A stretch of DNA of 64,000 nucleotides from CAYNWT01 sp964450955 (GTDB lineage Bacteria > Planctomycetota > Planctomycetia > Planctomycetales > Planctomycetaceae), in NCBI GenBank assembly GCA_964450955.1, contig CAYVFI010000008.1, positions 112,525 through 176,524 of the forward strand, read 5' to 3'. Positions 48,201 through 54,748 of the stretch are shown piece after piece. Under the pieces are notes generated by a model. That model made no database searches and was not told where the DNA came from. It saw nothing but the letters and a program-made list of their open reading frames with translations. The stretch's first letter is position 1. Each line of letters starts with the position of its first letter. A program made the position numbers and the translations under genes.

Positions 48201-48622
48201 AGGGTCTCGCGGGTGATGAGGTTTTGATCGAACGTGGTCGGAAGTTCCGGACGTGAGTCGGGTGTATCACGTTGGTGATTGAACTTCAGATCGCGCCGTT
48301 TGCGGATGAAGTCGAGGGTTTTTTTCGGCGTTTTGTCGTACGTGAGCACCGCTTGGCGGTATTGGATCTCGTTTAGAAGCGGCCCATTCTTGTGGCGTTC
48401 GATCCACTTGGTCAGCATTTCGTCAACACGATCCAGTTGTTTCGTGTTCTGAAAGTGCAGGCAGTGGTAGTAGTAGTACTCGCGAGTGCCGGGGATGAGT
48501 TCCTTGAGAATCTCTTCCCGGTTACCTGACAGCGCGAAACGTTCCAGGAATGTGCCATCAGCCAGCGCGGGTTCAGTGAGCATGATCAGCGTGCCGAGAA
48601 GAACAAGTGAAAGCCGCAACAT
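42269..48622 (-). CDS. Giant exported protein, macroglobulin-like (tentative)
   Basis: 2117-residue protein with a signal peptide (LSLVLLGTLIMLTEPALAD). The N-terminal 330 residues are helical (TPR-like). A region near 430-960 is built of beta-sandwich units with the macroglobulin-like pattern (YYEPDDAVSLDVFVKNVSTM, GLVASREETIKYKEPPLRRV, VSVSVKHADFKRVVTRSLKS, DKSGRIMLGEL). Glycine-rich stretch at about 1310-1345 (GGGGGGLGGGGFGGGAVYGG), then helical parts, and a last beta unit at the C-terminus. No CGEQ-type thioester motif is present, so if it is an alpha-2-macroglobulin relative it cannot trap proteases covalently. It is convergent with the kinase block. Domain calls are by pattern only. Confidence 0.6.
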   Translation of the reverse strand: MLRLSLVLLGTLIMLTEPALADGTFLERFALSGNREEILKELIPGTREYYYYHCLHFQNTKQLDRVDEMLTKWIERHKNGPLLNEIQYRQAVLTYDKTPKKTLDFIRKRRDLKFNHQRDTPDSRPELPTTFDQNLITRETLTQRAIRSAKDLSEFEDRAMRWLVRNDEVSDIRRRDLLHRLELPNYENLPAMVVADLRAPSSGFGSHPIHSRLLLDQLKKCARLMPELLNNSNFVLQWAARLRPGNDVDMRLDRDERDAYLDRLWGFVRSLSPNQNSLKAHVLYQRLVFDQQQGQYNKSTFMEYLKLPRRTSYMDSEYMKRANNRRYPCDLNADYKRITTLPPVGNDEPIVREYLMNLLVRADSVREFEPYVDDTWLKHVFAETKIVNGIGDAEKWYSMLPPETYRKLRDRIDIDFAETNQDYYEPDDAVSLDVFVKNVSTMIVKVFEINAANFYRDTGREVNTDINLDGLVASREETIKYKEPPLRRVKRTFDFPELNKRGTYVIDFIGNGKSSRALIRKGRLHFVTETTVAGQRFTVLNEKNEQLKTASLLIGGQDYEADEDGRITVPFSTQPGRKPVIIQHGNFVSLGHFNHATEAPAFAARMFVDREELIRRNTATLIVRPRLTVNNVPASIDAIKDAKLIINSTDLDGISATSTVEDFALFEDRETTHEFSVPNRLASIQFTVTGKVRNQSQGKDFDVSATQSFSVNGTEKTTAIVDAHFGRVDGKFVIDVLGRTGEAREGIAVSVSVKHADFKRVVTRSLKSDKSGRIMLGELDGIETVTASIQSGITRTWNTATQGHIGIQTVHAKLGEPVRIRTLLSEITNTNLSVFELRGNDFTQSRFTSAKLNDGFIVLDDLPAGDYRVSIAEGVDERNVVVRIADGSKNRNYVLGQSRKLKTELLDEVQIADTNLNGNKLEVRLAQASKFARVHVFANTFRPEHSHLQLAMNRGSLTTTGQGRSKSYYVEGRNIGDEYRYILDRRYADKYPGNMNAHPGLLLNPWPVRTTQTDVQDAKKGDSFAPKPAAAAPMESADQMRRLREQPASGSQSPSLDFLGDSAVVLTNLIPDADGKLTIELEALEGHQEVHVVVVDPINTVWKSVSLPKKETRSMDLRLAGGFDPAKDFSQQKQISVIKAGEEFTLEDLGTSQMVMYDSLRSVFQLFETLNGNANLKTFRFVLDWPELELAKKRSLYSKYACHELNYFLFRKDPEFFAAVVKPYLANKFDKTFLDEWLLGMPVERHVQPYLYDRLNTFERLLLAQRIANDSGRRYVSDLYNLMPPNTQEEERLFATALSVSALSRLGEDDDQAGGPAYFAAPGGGGGGLGGGGFGGGAVYGGMPQESAARFQRGLSNESLKAVDKKSQSRGRQSLRRKSKMSAGKALSKESLMRSGGRAAGGDDGAEVLYERLGDARRRAQLFRQVDKTREWAENNYYRLPLAQQNEQLIQVDGFWNDFGAHNGDGPFVSANVAEAANSFTEMMLALAVLDLPFESAEHKVEKEDSKLTMKTASAGIIVHEQIRPAKEADNKPPVLVGQNFFRADDRHRIENNQKVDKFVTDEFLIQTVYGAQVVVTNPTSTPRIFNALTQIPMGALPVGGAKYTSSKALMLGPYATQTIEYLFYFPVAGDYAHYPVHVARDGELVAEADAFKFHVVAEPSNIDQESWEYVSQYASADDVLKYLQENNLNRIDVGRIAWRMQDAAFFDKVTELLDQRHHFHDTLWSYAVKHNDQNRLTQFLRNDEQFVANCGVVLDSKLLTIDPIERRSYQHLEYKPLVNARAHQLGAERKILNNRFAEQYTELTNILSQRAKLTDRDLMSVTYYMLLQDRVGEALGYFSQVDPANLPSKLQHDYFAAYTDFYTKGLETAKGMVERYAEYPIDHWRNVFASMGQQIKEIDSGSKPEDQKSADPDNRDQQIAQLAANDCSLDVALEATEVQVDYENLDTVRVNYYLMDIELLFSRNPFVQGPSGHFSHVKPNASQTLELPEDEKRFQFTLPKDLQNKNVLVEVVGRGRTQTAAYYSNSLALQTMDNYGQLRVTSSKQNAALPGTYVKTYAKLKNGQVKFYKDGYTDLRGRFDYASLSTNELDAVERFSLLIMSEEHGAIVKEVKPPVR

Positions 48623-48959
48623 AACTGATTCCTCGTTTGAGCGATCGTGCCAGTGGTCTGTAGGCCACTGGACCGCAATGTATCTCGTAACATGAATCTA
48701 ACGCAGGGATGACCGAAGCGTTACAGGTTCTGTACGAAAGCCGGTGACGGGCTACGTCGGTGCGAGTACGACGCAGCTGAAATCGTCGAAGTTCCCGAAA
48801 TCTGAAGCGAATGGGCAGTTCTGAGCAGTTCAGAGCGGTTTGGCTGAGTCGTTCGGCCGGGATGTATTGGCGTGGTTCTGGAATACTGATCTACTTTACG
48901 TCTGGATTTTGGGACAGCAAACAACGATTCAAAGATGCCGCGGCGGCAGGAGTGCAGAA
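48623..48959. other. Gene-free divergent region (337 bp)
   Basis: Between the giant-protein gene (-) and the thioesterase gene (+); it must hold both promoters, but no -35/-10 pair is clear. AGGAG at 48948-48952 serves the GTG at 48960. No repeat or small gene seen. Confidence 0.4.
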
Positions 48960-49361
48960 GTGAGTGAAGTTGAACCGCAGGGAGAATTGGTTCTGCGAAC
49001 GCTGGCGATGCCGGCCAATACGAATGCGAACGGCGATATTTTTGGCGGTTGGATTATGTCGCAGATGGATATCGCTGGCGGCATTTTGGCCAAGGAAGTG
49101 GCCGATGGTCGCACGGTAACGGTTGCGGTGGACGGGATGAAATTTCTGCATGCCGTGCAGGTTGGTGACGTTGTGTGTTGCTACGGCGACGTCCAGCGGA
49201 TCGGTAATACATCGATGACGCTGCACCTGGAAGTTTGGGTGAAGCCAATCCTGCGCGATGTTGAATCGCCTGCGACGCAGTTCAAAGTAACCGAGGCGAA
49301 CTTTACATTTGTGGCGGTGGATGATGACGGGAAGAAGCGGCGCGTGCCTCGACAGGACTAA
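48960..49361 (+). CDS. yciA: Acyl-CoA thioesterase, YciA family (hot-dog fold)
   Basis: 133-residue cytoplasmic enzyme that hydrolyses acyl-CoA to free acid and CoA. The core pattern TNANGDIFGGWIMSQMDIAG includes the catalytic Asn/Asp region of YciA/BACH proteins (N-x-x-G-x-I-F-G-G-W/E), followed by VTVAVDGMKFLHAVQVGDVV (substrate/CoA contact) and LHLEVWVKPI. The GTG at 48960 with AGGAG at 7 bp is the proper start; an open frame 120 bp upstream adds an unrelated stretch. YciA-type enzymes form hexamers in other bacteria. No obvious operon partner. Confidence 0.9.
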   Translation: MSEVEPQGELVLRTLAMPANTNANGDIFGGWIMSQMDIAGGILAKEVADGRTVTVAVDGMKFLHAVQVGDVVCCYGDVQRIGNTSMTLHLEVWVKPILRDVESPATQFKVTEANFTFVAVDDDGKKRRVPRQD

Positions 49362-49454
49362 GTCGTAGCATGACGCGCGGTTCAATCCTCTGGTAACCCG
49401 GCCGGTTCTTTCCGCAGCCGTTGGCGAACGTGGTTGCCCGCCTGCCAGATGTTT

Positions 49455-50516
49455 CTACGCAACTTTGAGCCGTGGTGTTGCGAGGGCTGGGCCGACTCGG
49501 CCAGCTGGTGTTCCGTCCCAGCAGTGCGCGGCGACGTTTTGCAGAATCAGGTCTGCGGTTTCGATGGCGGCGAGGCCGTCCTGCCCACTGACAGACGGCT
49601 GTTGGCCGGTCGTCACGCAGTCGATGAATTCTGTGAGCTCGGCAGTCAGGGCGTCGGCTTCTACAACGGGAAGCTGTTCCAACTGGATGAACTTGCCGAA
49701 CACGGTGTGCATGAGTGCGTTGCGTTCTTCAATGGTTGTTGGGTTCGCGCGGGTGTGTTCTCCGGCTAGCAGGGCAGGGCCGGGTGCGTAGCGAGCCACC
49801 TCGCGGCTTCCGAAATCGATGTTGGTGCAACCTGCGTCGGACCACACCTGCATCTTGCGGTTCGCGTCCGGGCAGACTCGGCTGGCGGTGAGGTCGGCGA
49901 TGCAGCCGTTACGGAACCTTAGCCGCGCCTGAGCGATGTCTTCTTTGTCGCCGAACACCCCAACGCCGAATGCTTCGACGCTGTCGATGGTGGAATCGAC
50001 CATGGAAAGAACCAGATCGATGTCGTGGATCATCAGGTCCAGTACCACGCCGATATCGGTTGATCGGAACGTGTACGGGCTGACTCGTTCAGCTTTGATG
50101 TATTTTGGGTTCGCAATTTCATCCCGCGCCGCGACCATTGCGGGGTTAAAGCGTTCGACGTGTCCAACCTGTAGAACGCAGTTGTTGTCTGTTGCAAGTT
50201 GAACCAACTGCCGGGCCTCGTTGGCGCTGGAGGCAATTGGTTTTTCCACCAGCACGCTGGTTCCGCGTCGCAGAAACTGTGACGCGACGGCAAGGTGGGC
50301 GACGGTCGGAACCACAACGGAGACCGCGTCCACCTGGTCAGAAATTGATTCGCAGTCAGCATGCCATGTGGTGTCGCACAAAGCTGCAACGGCTTGCCCT
50401 TGTTCGCGGTTGCTGTCCACGACAGCTACAAGCTGGGTGTTTGGCAGGCCAGCGAGAATACGCGCGTGGTGCCGCCCTAGTGCTCCGACTCCAATGACTG
50501 CTGTTTTGACTGTCAC
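49455..50516 (-). CDS. Gfo/Idh/MocA oxidoreductase, candidate UDP-GlcNAc 3-dehydrogenase
   Basis: 353-residue NAD(P)-dependent oxidoreductase. The dinucleotide fold is KTAVIGVGALGRHHARILAG, the EKPIASSANEAR motif carries the catalytic Lys, and the C-terminal half has the DIDLVLSMVDSTIDSVEAFG pattern with catalytic His-bearing MIHDIDLVL. It lies immediately downstream of lpxA with a 4-bp overlap (GTGA), so the two are translationally coupled. In Acidithiobacillus and Leptospira a Gfo/Idh enzyme next to lpxA (GnnA) oxidises UDP-GlcNAc at C3 before transamination and gives lipid A with amide-linked acyl chains. Here the same linkage makes GnnA the leading guess; the needed aminotransferase GnnB is not in the window. 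Confidence 0.78.
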   Translation of the reverse strand: MTVKTAVIGVGALGRHHARILAGLPNTQLVAVVDSNREQGQAVAALCDTTWHADCESISDQVDAVSVVVPTVAHLAVASQFLRRGTSVLVEKPIASSANEARQLVQLATDNNCVLQVGHVERFNPAMVAARDEIANPKYIKAERVSPYTFRSTDIGVVLDLMIHDIDLVLSMVDSTIDSVEAFGVGVFGDKEDIAQARLRFRNGCIADLTASRVCPDANRKMQVWSDAGCTNIDFGSREVARYAPGPALLAGEHTRANPTTIEERNALMHTVFGKFIQLEQLPVVEADALTAELTEFIDCVTTGQQPSVSGQDGLAAIETADLILQNVAAHCWDGTPAGRVGPALATPRLKVA

Positions 50517-51367
50517 GCGGCTTTCCTAACCTTGGTTTCGCCCGGTGGTGTATCCGGTACGTCGCGAAGTTGTTCACGTCCCCGGCCACTTTTCCCCTGG
50601 CGAGTGTACTCAGCCGCATCAAGCAGTGTGTCGAGTTCCGGGGGCAGGGTCTCGTTTTCGCTGGCTAACTGAGTTCGGATGGCAGCGGGTTCCATGTTTC
50701 GCTTGATAAGCAGGCGGCACGCCTTCTTGACTATCAGAATGGTCTCTTTGGAGATCCCGGATCGCTGCATCCCAACAGTGTTAACTGTTTTGATTGAGAA
50801 GTTGTCGTTGCCGGCTCCAAGCATGTAAGGCGGCACATCACGGACAACGCGTCCGCCGCCGCTGATAAACGCCAGTGTGCCAACTGTTGTGAAGTGGTGC
50901 ACGACAGTGTTTCCGGAAATGATGGCTCGGTCCTGCACATGCACGTGCCCGCCCAGCAGGACGCCGTTGACCAGAATCACGTTGTTGAAGACGCGGCAGT
51001 TGTGAGCCACATGCGCGTTGGCGAAAAACGCGTTGTTGTCGCCGATCCACGTTGTGTGGTCTTCTTTTTCGGCCCCACGATGAACCGTAACACCTTCGCG
51101 GAACACGTTGTGGTTGCCAATAACCACGCGCGTCGGCGATTCGACGTACGCACTGTCCTGCGGTTCGCCACCGATGACTGAGTTCGGGAAGAACCGATTG
51201 TCTGTGCCGATTGTCGTGTGTCCCGTCAGCGTGACGTGGCTGTCCAGCACGCAGCGGTCACCAAGTTCAACGTTCTCGTCGATAAGACAGAACGGACCGA
51301 TGGTCACATCGTTCCCAATTCGTGCATTGGGATGAACGTGTGAAAGTGGCGAAATGTTGTTTGCCAT
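50513..51367 (-). CDS. lpxA: UDP-N-acetylglucosamine acyltransferase LpxA
   Basis: First acyltransferase of lipid A synthesis, a cytoplasmic trimer that puts a hydroxyacyl chain on position 3 of UDP-GlcNAc (or of the 3-amino analogue). 284 residues with left-handed beta-helix hexapeptide repeats from PNARIGNDVTIGPFCLIDEN to the end of the helix; the catalytic His lies in ANAHVAHNCRVFNNVIL, and GAGNDNFSIKTVNTVGMQRSG forms the start of the helical C-domain. AAGGA lies 9 bp before the ATG. It follows lpxC by 12 bp, and its stop overlaps the Gfo/Idh gene. Confidence 0.95.
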   Translation of the reverse strand: MANNISPLSHVHPNARIGNDVTIGPFCLIDENVELGDRCVLDSHVTLTGHTTIGTDNRFFPNSVIGGEPQDSAYVESPTRVVIGNHNVFREGVTVHRGAEKEDHTTWIGDNNAFFANAHVAHNCRVFNNVILVNGVLLGGHVHVQDRAIISGNTVVHHFTTVGTLAFISGGGRVVRDVPPYMLGAGNDNFSIKTVNTVGMQRSGISKETILIVKKACRLLIKRNMEPAAIRTQLASENETLPPELDTLLDAAEYTRQGKSGRGREQLRDVPDTPPGETKVRKAA

Positions 51368-51379
51368 AGTACGCCGTCC

Positions 51380-52267
51380 TTACGCCGCGCTTTGGAGAGA
51401 ATTAATTGGGCTCGCAAATTCACTCAGCTGGTGAATCAAATCGTGGTTCTGACTGTGGCCACTACGCCATGCGTCGAAGTGCCCATAGATTTCGCAACCC
51501 GCAAGTGCGAAGTCGCCAATGCAGTCCAGGATCTTGTGGCGAACACATTCATCCGGACTACGCAGCTTGTTTCCAATGACGCCGTCGTCGCCGAAGACGA
51601 TGATGTCCTTTTCCGTGACACGTTGGCCGTAGCCCGTCTGTCGCAGGTATTTCACTTCTGATTCCAACACAAACGTCCGCGCCCATGCTATTTCTTTGAA
51701 GAACACGTCTGGTGTGAGTTCCACACTGAATAGCTGGGGGACGATTGGTGAGCGATGACCGTAGTCCAGGTGGTAGGTAATCGCCGGCAGCCTGCGAATG
51801 TGCGGTCGGACGCTGACTTCCGAACTGGCCGCGCGGTTGTTGTTTGACCAGGTGTGGGTGACAGCCAGTGCGCGAATGGGGGCAGTTTGCTGGCAGATTC
51901 CTGCGTTCAGCAATGCCTCGCAAAACGGGAGGCAGGAACCATCGCAGCCGGGCACTTCGGGCGCATCAATTTCAACAAGGACATTATCAACCTGCAGCCC
52001 GGCCATTGCACTCATGATGTGTTCGATGAGCTGAACCTCGGCGGCTCCGTCGACGATTGTGGTTCTGCGTTCTGAACGCAGGACGTTGGAGATGTTGGCC
52101 GCAACTGTGGGCTGGCCTGGTAGATCGACGCGTTTAAAAACGACGCCGTGGTTCTCTGGTGCAGGCAGAAACCGTACGGTCGAGTCGACGCCGGTGAAGA
52201 ATCCGAATCCGGTGACTTCAGCGGTGCGTTCGAGCGTCTGTTGTTTTCGTACTCCACCACGATCCAT
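51380..52267 (-). CDS. lpxC: UDP-3-O-acyl-GlcNAc deacetylase LpxC
   Basis: Zn-dependent deacetylase, the committed step of lipid A synthesis. The ATG at 52267 has AAGGA 8 bp upstream; an earlier ATG 36 bp upstream sits against the T-run of a terminator and has no ribosome-binding site. 295 residues. Zn ligand His is in QLIEHIMSAMAGL; VEIDAPEVPGCDGSCLPF is the conserved loop; the second half shows RHKILDCIGDFALAGCEIYG with the second His and Asp ligands, and GHFDAWRSGHSQNHDLI with the general base His. It is a stand-alone LpxC, not fused to FabZ as in some Bacteroidetes. Likely a three-gene operon with lpxA and the Gfo/Idh gene. Confidence 0.95.
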   Translation of the reverse strand: MDRGGVRKQQTLERTAEVTGFGFFTGVDSTVRFLPAPENHGVVFKRVDLPGQPTVAANISNVLRSERRTTIVDGAAEVQLIEHIMSAMAGLQVDNVLVEIDAPEVPGCDGSCLPFCEALLNAGICQQTAPIRALAVTHTWSNNNRAASSEVSVRPHIRRLPAITYHLDYGHRSPIVPQLFSVELTPDVFFKEIAWARTFVLESEVKYLRQTGYGQRVTEKDIIVFGDDGVIGNKLRSPDECVRHKILDCIGDFALAGCEIYGHFDAWRSGHSQNHDLIHQLSEFASPINSLQSAA

Positions 52268-52310
52268 GGCGGTGTCCTTCGGTTGTTCGTTAGGGGTTCC
52301 CATGGCATGG

Positions 52311-52346
52311 GAAAAACCGACAGCGGTTAGAGAGACCGCTGTCGGC
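52311..52346 (-). terminator. Terminator behind skp/ompH
   Basis: On the - strand CCGACAGCGGT pairs with ACCGCTGTCGG (arms at 52335-52345 and 52317-52327) over a 7-base loop, followed by TTTTT (52312-52316). It sits between skp and lpxC, so lpxC needs its own promoter or relies on read-through. Confidence 0.9.
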
Positions 52347-52374
52347 TTTAAGTTTCAAGCTTCTGGCAGCGGTT

Positions 52375-53004
52375 TTAGCGAGGGCCAGCACCGTTGCGTG
52401 GAGCAGCAGCAGTCTTCTGGTACTTGCGGTTCAGGTAGTTCAGAACCGGCTGAGTAATGTCGTCGTTTGGTCGGTGGTAAACGACCTGACGGTTCATGCT
52501 GTCCACGATCTGCTGTGGAGTTTCAGATTCTTCAGCACCCTTCGGGCTGAAGCGAATTACCAGTGTGTATTTCTGATAGCTGGCGTATGCAGCAACAGCA
52601 CCGGTGACTTCGACATAGATTGCTTTGTAGATCGCTGATTCTTTTCGCATCAGCTCACGCTGTTCGCCAGCACGGAAGGCTTCGAAGTCGCCTCGAGCCT
52701 GAAGCAGTTGCTTTTCAAGCTGGGAGTACTTTGGGCTTCCCTGTTTCAGATCCTTCATTTGGTTCTGAACATTGGTGACAGCGCCGGCCAGCTGTTTGGC
52801 TCTGGCGTCACTGCGTTCGATCTCAGTCTTGAGCTTCTCACGCATGTCTTTGAATTTTTGGTAGTCCTGGAACACCTTTGCCATGTCGATCAAGCCGATT
52901 TTCGCGGGGCCCGATGCTGCGGCAGGTTGCTGCTGTGCAGAAGCTACATTGATGGTGGTCGCGCAGATGGCGATCGTTAGAGCGGAAAGCAGGACGCGTT
53001 TCAC
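52375..53004 (-). CDS. skp: OmpH/Skp-family periplasmic chaperone
   Basis: 209-residue periplasmic chaperone that holds unfolded outer-membrane proteins. Signal peptide LLSALTIAICATTINVASAQ, then the OmpH core: KIGLIDMAKVFQDYQKFKD (strand plus start of long helices), a coiled-coil segment (REKLKTEIERSDARAKQLAG ... QLLQARGDFEAFRAGEQREL) and the closing strand YTLVIRFSPKG. GTG start with AAGGAG 9 bp before it. It is placed upstream of lpxC as in many Gram-negatives, but a terminator separates them. Confidence 0.92.
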   Translation of the reverse strand: MKRVLLSALTIAICATTINVASAQQQPAAASGPAKIGLIDMAKVFQDYQKFKDMREKLKTEIERSDARAKQLAGAVTNVQNQMKDLKQGSPKYSQLEKQLLQARGDFEAFRAGEQRELMRKESAIYKAIYVEVTGAVAAYASYQKYTLVIRFSPKGAEESETPQQIVDSMNRQVVYHRPNDDITQPVLNYLNRKYQKTAAAPRNGAGPR

Positions 53005-53305
53005 GGCTCGGCACTCCTTTGCTTGATCAGTCCCGAATCCGTGGGACGTGAGTGAGGGGTAGACTTGAGGGGAGGTTGATGTGAGGGCCGTATTTTGCAG
53101 CGCATTGGAAATGGGTCAATACGAGTGTCATCAACCAAAAGCTGACTTTGGGGCAGTAAATCGCAGAATCTCTGGAAACCGGCAATAACGGCGATTTGGT
53201 TCAGGGCTGTCTGGACGCATTCCGCGTGGGGATGTGGCTCAGACGCAACGGATTGCGTGAAAACGGAGGCTTCTTTGTGAACCGATCTCAGTGGGTTCCG
53301 TTGTC
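53005..53305. other. Gene-free divergent region (301 bp)
   Basis: Lies between skp (-) and the small membrane protein (+) and holds both promoters. The short frame at 53196 on the + strand has no ribosome-binding site or protein pattern. Nothing else seen. Confidence 0.4.
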
Positions 53306-53581
53306 ATGGATGTCTCTAACAGAAGTGGAACCAGCTGCATGGGTACATTGGCCATCGTCCTGGGAGTCCTTACTGGTGTCGCCGTGATGGCCTTGTTGTT
53401 TAAGCCAATTTTCGACGACTTCGATGGCTTCGCCGCGTGCTTGCGATACTCGTGGACTCCCGATATCTGGTCGTGGTTCAACGGAGAGGGCTTCGAAGAC
53501 ATGTGGGCCGAGATGAAACTCGGTTTCTGGTGGACCTGCGGCATTGGCACCGGATTTGGTGTCTATTCGCTATTGGCATGA
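53306..53581 (+). CDS. Small membrane protein of unknown function
   Basis: 91-residue protein with two hydrophobic segments: CMGTLAIVLGVLTGVAVMAL near the N-terminus and WWTCGIGTGFGVYSLL at the C-terminus, joined by an aromatic, acidic loop (WTPDIWSWFNGEGFEDMWAE). The ATG at 53306 was chosen; an upstream GTG adds five residues. The Trp-rich loop and size are those of a lineage-specific planctomycete protein; no function can be given. Confidence 0.6.
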   Translation: MDVSNRSGTSCMGTLAIVLGVLTGVAVMALLFKPIFDDFDGFAACLRYSWTPDIWSWFNGEGFEDMWAEMKLGFWWTCGIGTGFGVYSLLA

Positions 53582-53682
53582 GCGGCCTGCATGATTGGTT
53601 CGCGGCCTGAAACCTACTGAACACGGCTCACTGTGAGGAGCTCGGCCTCATGAGGGAAAGCGAACGGACAGGCTCTTCATTC

Positions 53683-53773
53683 GGACTTGCCGACCGCGCA
53701 CAAAAAAGGCCGGCTCTGGTGGGAGCCGGCGTTTGTTCGCGCCAAGGGAATGGCGATCAAGGATTACTCTCGG
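53683..53773. repeat. Direct repeat copy A with terminator hairpin
   Basis: 91 bp almost identical to 54659-54748: they differ by one C/T change, one G/C change and one single-base indel. It contains the hairpin GCCGGCTC-TGGTGG-GAGCCGGC; read on the - strand, a CTTTTTT run follows, so it is a working terminator for the - strand frameshifted gene just before it. Its right end still carries the CCGAGAGTAA that in copy B encodes the last codons of the 54739 gene. Confidence 0.92.
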
Positions 53774-53783
53774 TTGCTGGAAC

Positions 53784-54474
53784 TCACTGCTCCGGGACTT
53801 CCAAGGCCTCCATGCAGCTAAAATAGTCATCTGTGCGGAACAGCACAGCTGGAGTCTCTCCGCTGATGCTCCAAAGCTCAAACAAGGCATGGTCTGCACT
53901 ATCATGAACGTTGTCCTTGCCAAGCAGCGCCTGAGTGCGAAGCCTTAGGTCACCATCGACAGTGGCCATCTGTTCGATTTCAATCCTCCATGTCAAACCA
54001 GTCGGGATTTCATGTCCGCGTTGTGTCAACCACGCCTCTCTGGCAGGGTTATCCTGACCGATGTGTAGGTAGTCTTCCATGCGGTCGGGCATAGCATCAT
54101 GAATTGGACGATAGACGCCGGTTTTGTTCATGGTTCCAAAAGTCTGCTGGCCGGCGTGGGGGTACTCCGCTGAGGTGTCGTCCTGGTAAATATAGAATGC
54201 TGTGTCTGGAACAGGTCCAGGATCCTCTATATCCCACGGTTCGTCCTCGCCTTCCATGATTACGTTCACCTCGCCCGGTACATGAGGAGGATAACCCGCC
54301 GGCGGCCCCAGCTGCCCGGGAGCTGACGGCCCATACCCAAGTGGCAGCCCATCGTCAGTTTGCGTCACTGGCTGTGGTTCGGGTATCGGCTTGGCCGGTG
54401 TCAATGCCGCCATTGCGATGGCACCCCCCCGCAACAGCGACGACCAAGCCCCAAACTGCGAATCGTTTTTTCAT
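53784..54474 (-). CDS. Exported protein with homopolymer frameshift
   Basis: An ATG at 54474 with GGGAG 8 bp before it opens a perfect signal peptide (MKKRFAVWGLVVAVAGG), but at a run of seven G (54424-54430 on this strand; C on +) the frame shifts; the remainder (AIAMAALTPAKPIPEP ... EALEVPEQ) is in the next frame and stays open for 200 codons. Six G would give one uninterrupted protein of about 229 residues: signal peptide, Pro-rich linker, then a soluble domain with no family. Whether it is a sequencing slip, a phase-variable tract or a decaying gene cannot be told. It lies between the two repeat copies. Confidence 0.7.
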
Positions 54475-54658
54475 TCATCCATCTCCCAAACAGTTTCTTG
54501 GGCCTTGGGCTCATTGGGTAGCGGAGTACTACCAGCCGTAACTCATATGCTTGTTCGACTGTCTAGCCAAGCGCACGCATGGCAGCTTTGCTGGAAACTG
54601 TTCACACGTACGATCACCTTAGCATAAAAGCTCTACTCTGAGTCCAATATTCCAGCTT

Positions 54659-54748
54659 GGACTTGCTGACCGCGCACAAAAAAGGCCGGCTCTGGTGGGA
54701 GCCGGCCTTTGTTCGCGCCAAGGGATGGCGATCAAGGATTACTCTCGG
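54659..54748. repeat. Direct repeat copy B with terminator hairpin
   Basis: 90-bp second copy of the element at 53683-53773, covering the last codons of the following - strand gene and its terminator (hairpin GCCGGCTC-TGGTGG-GAGCCGGC with CTTTTTT on the - strand). It is the better candidate for the parent copy, since the gene end it contains is intact. Confidence 0.92.

Noticed and set aside
53196..53387. 63-codon + strand frame
   Set aside because: It overlaps the small membrane protein in another frame and lacks any signal or pattern.
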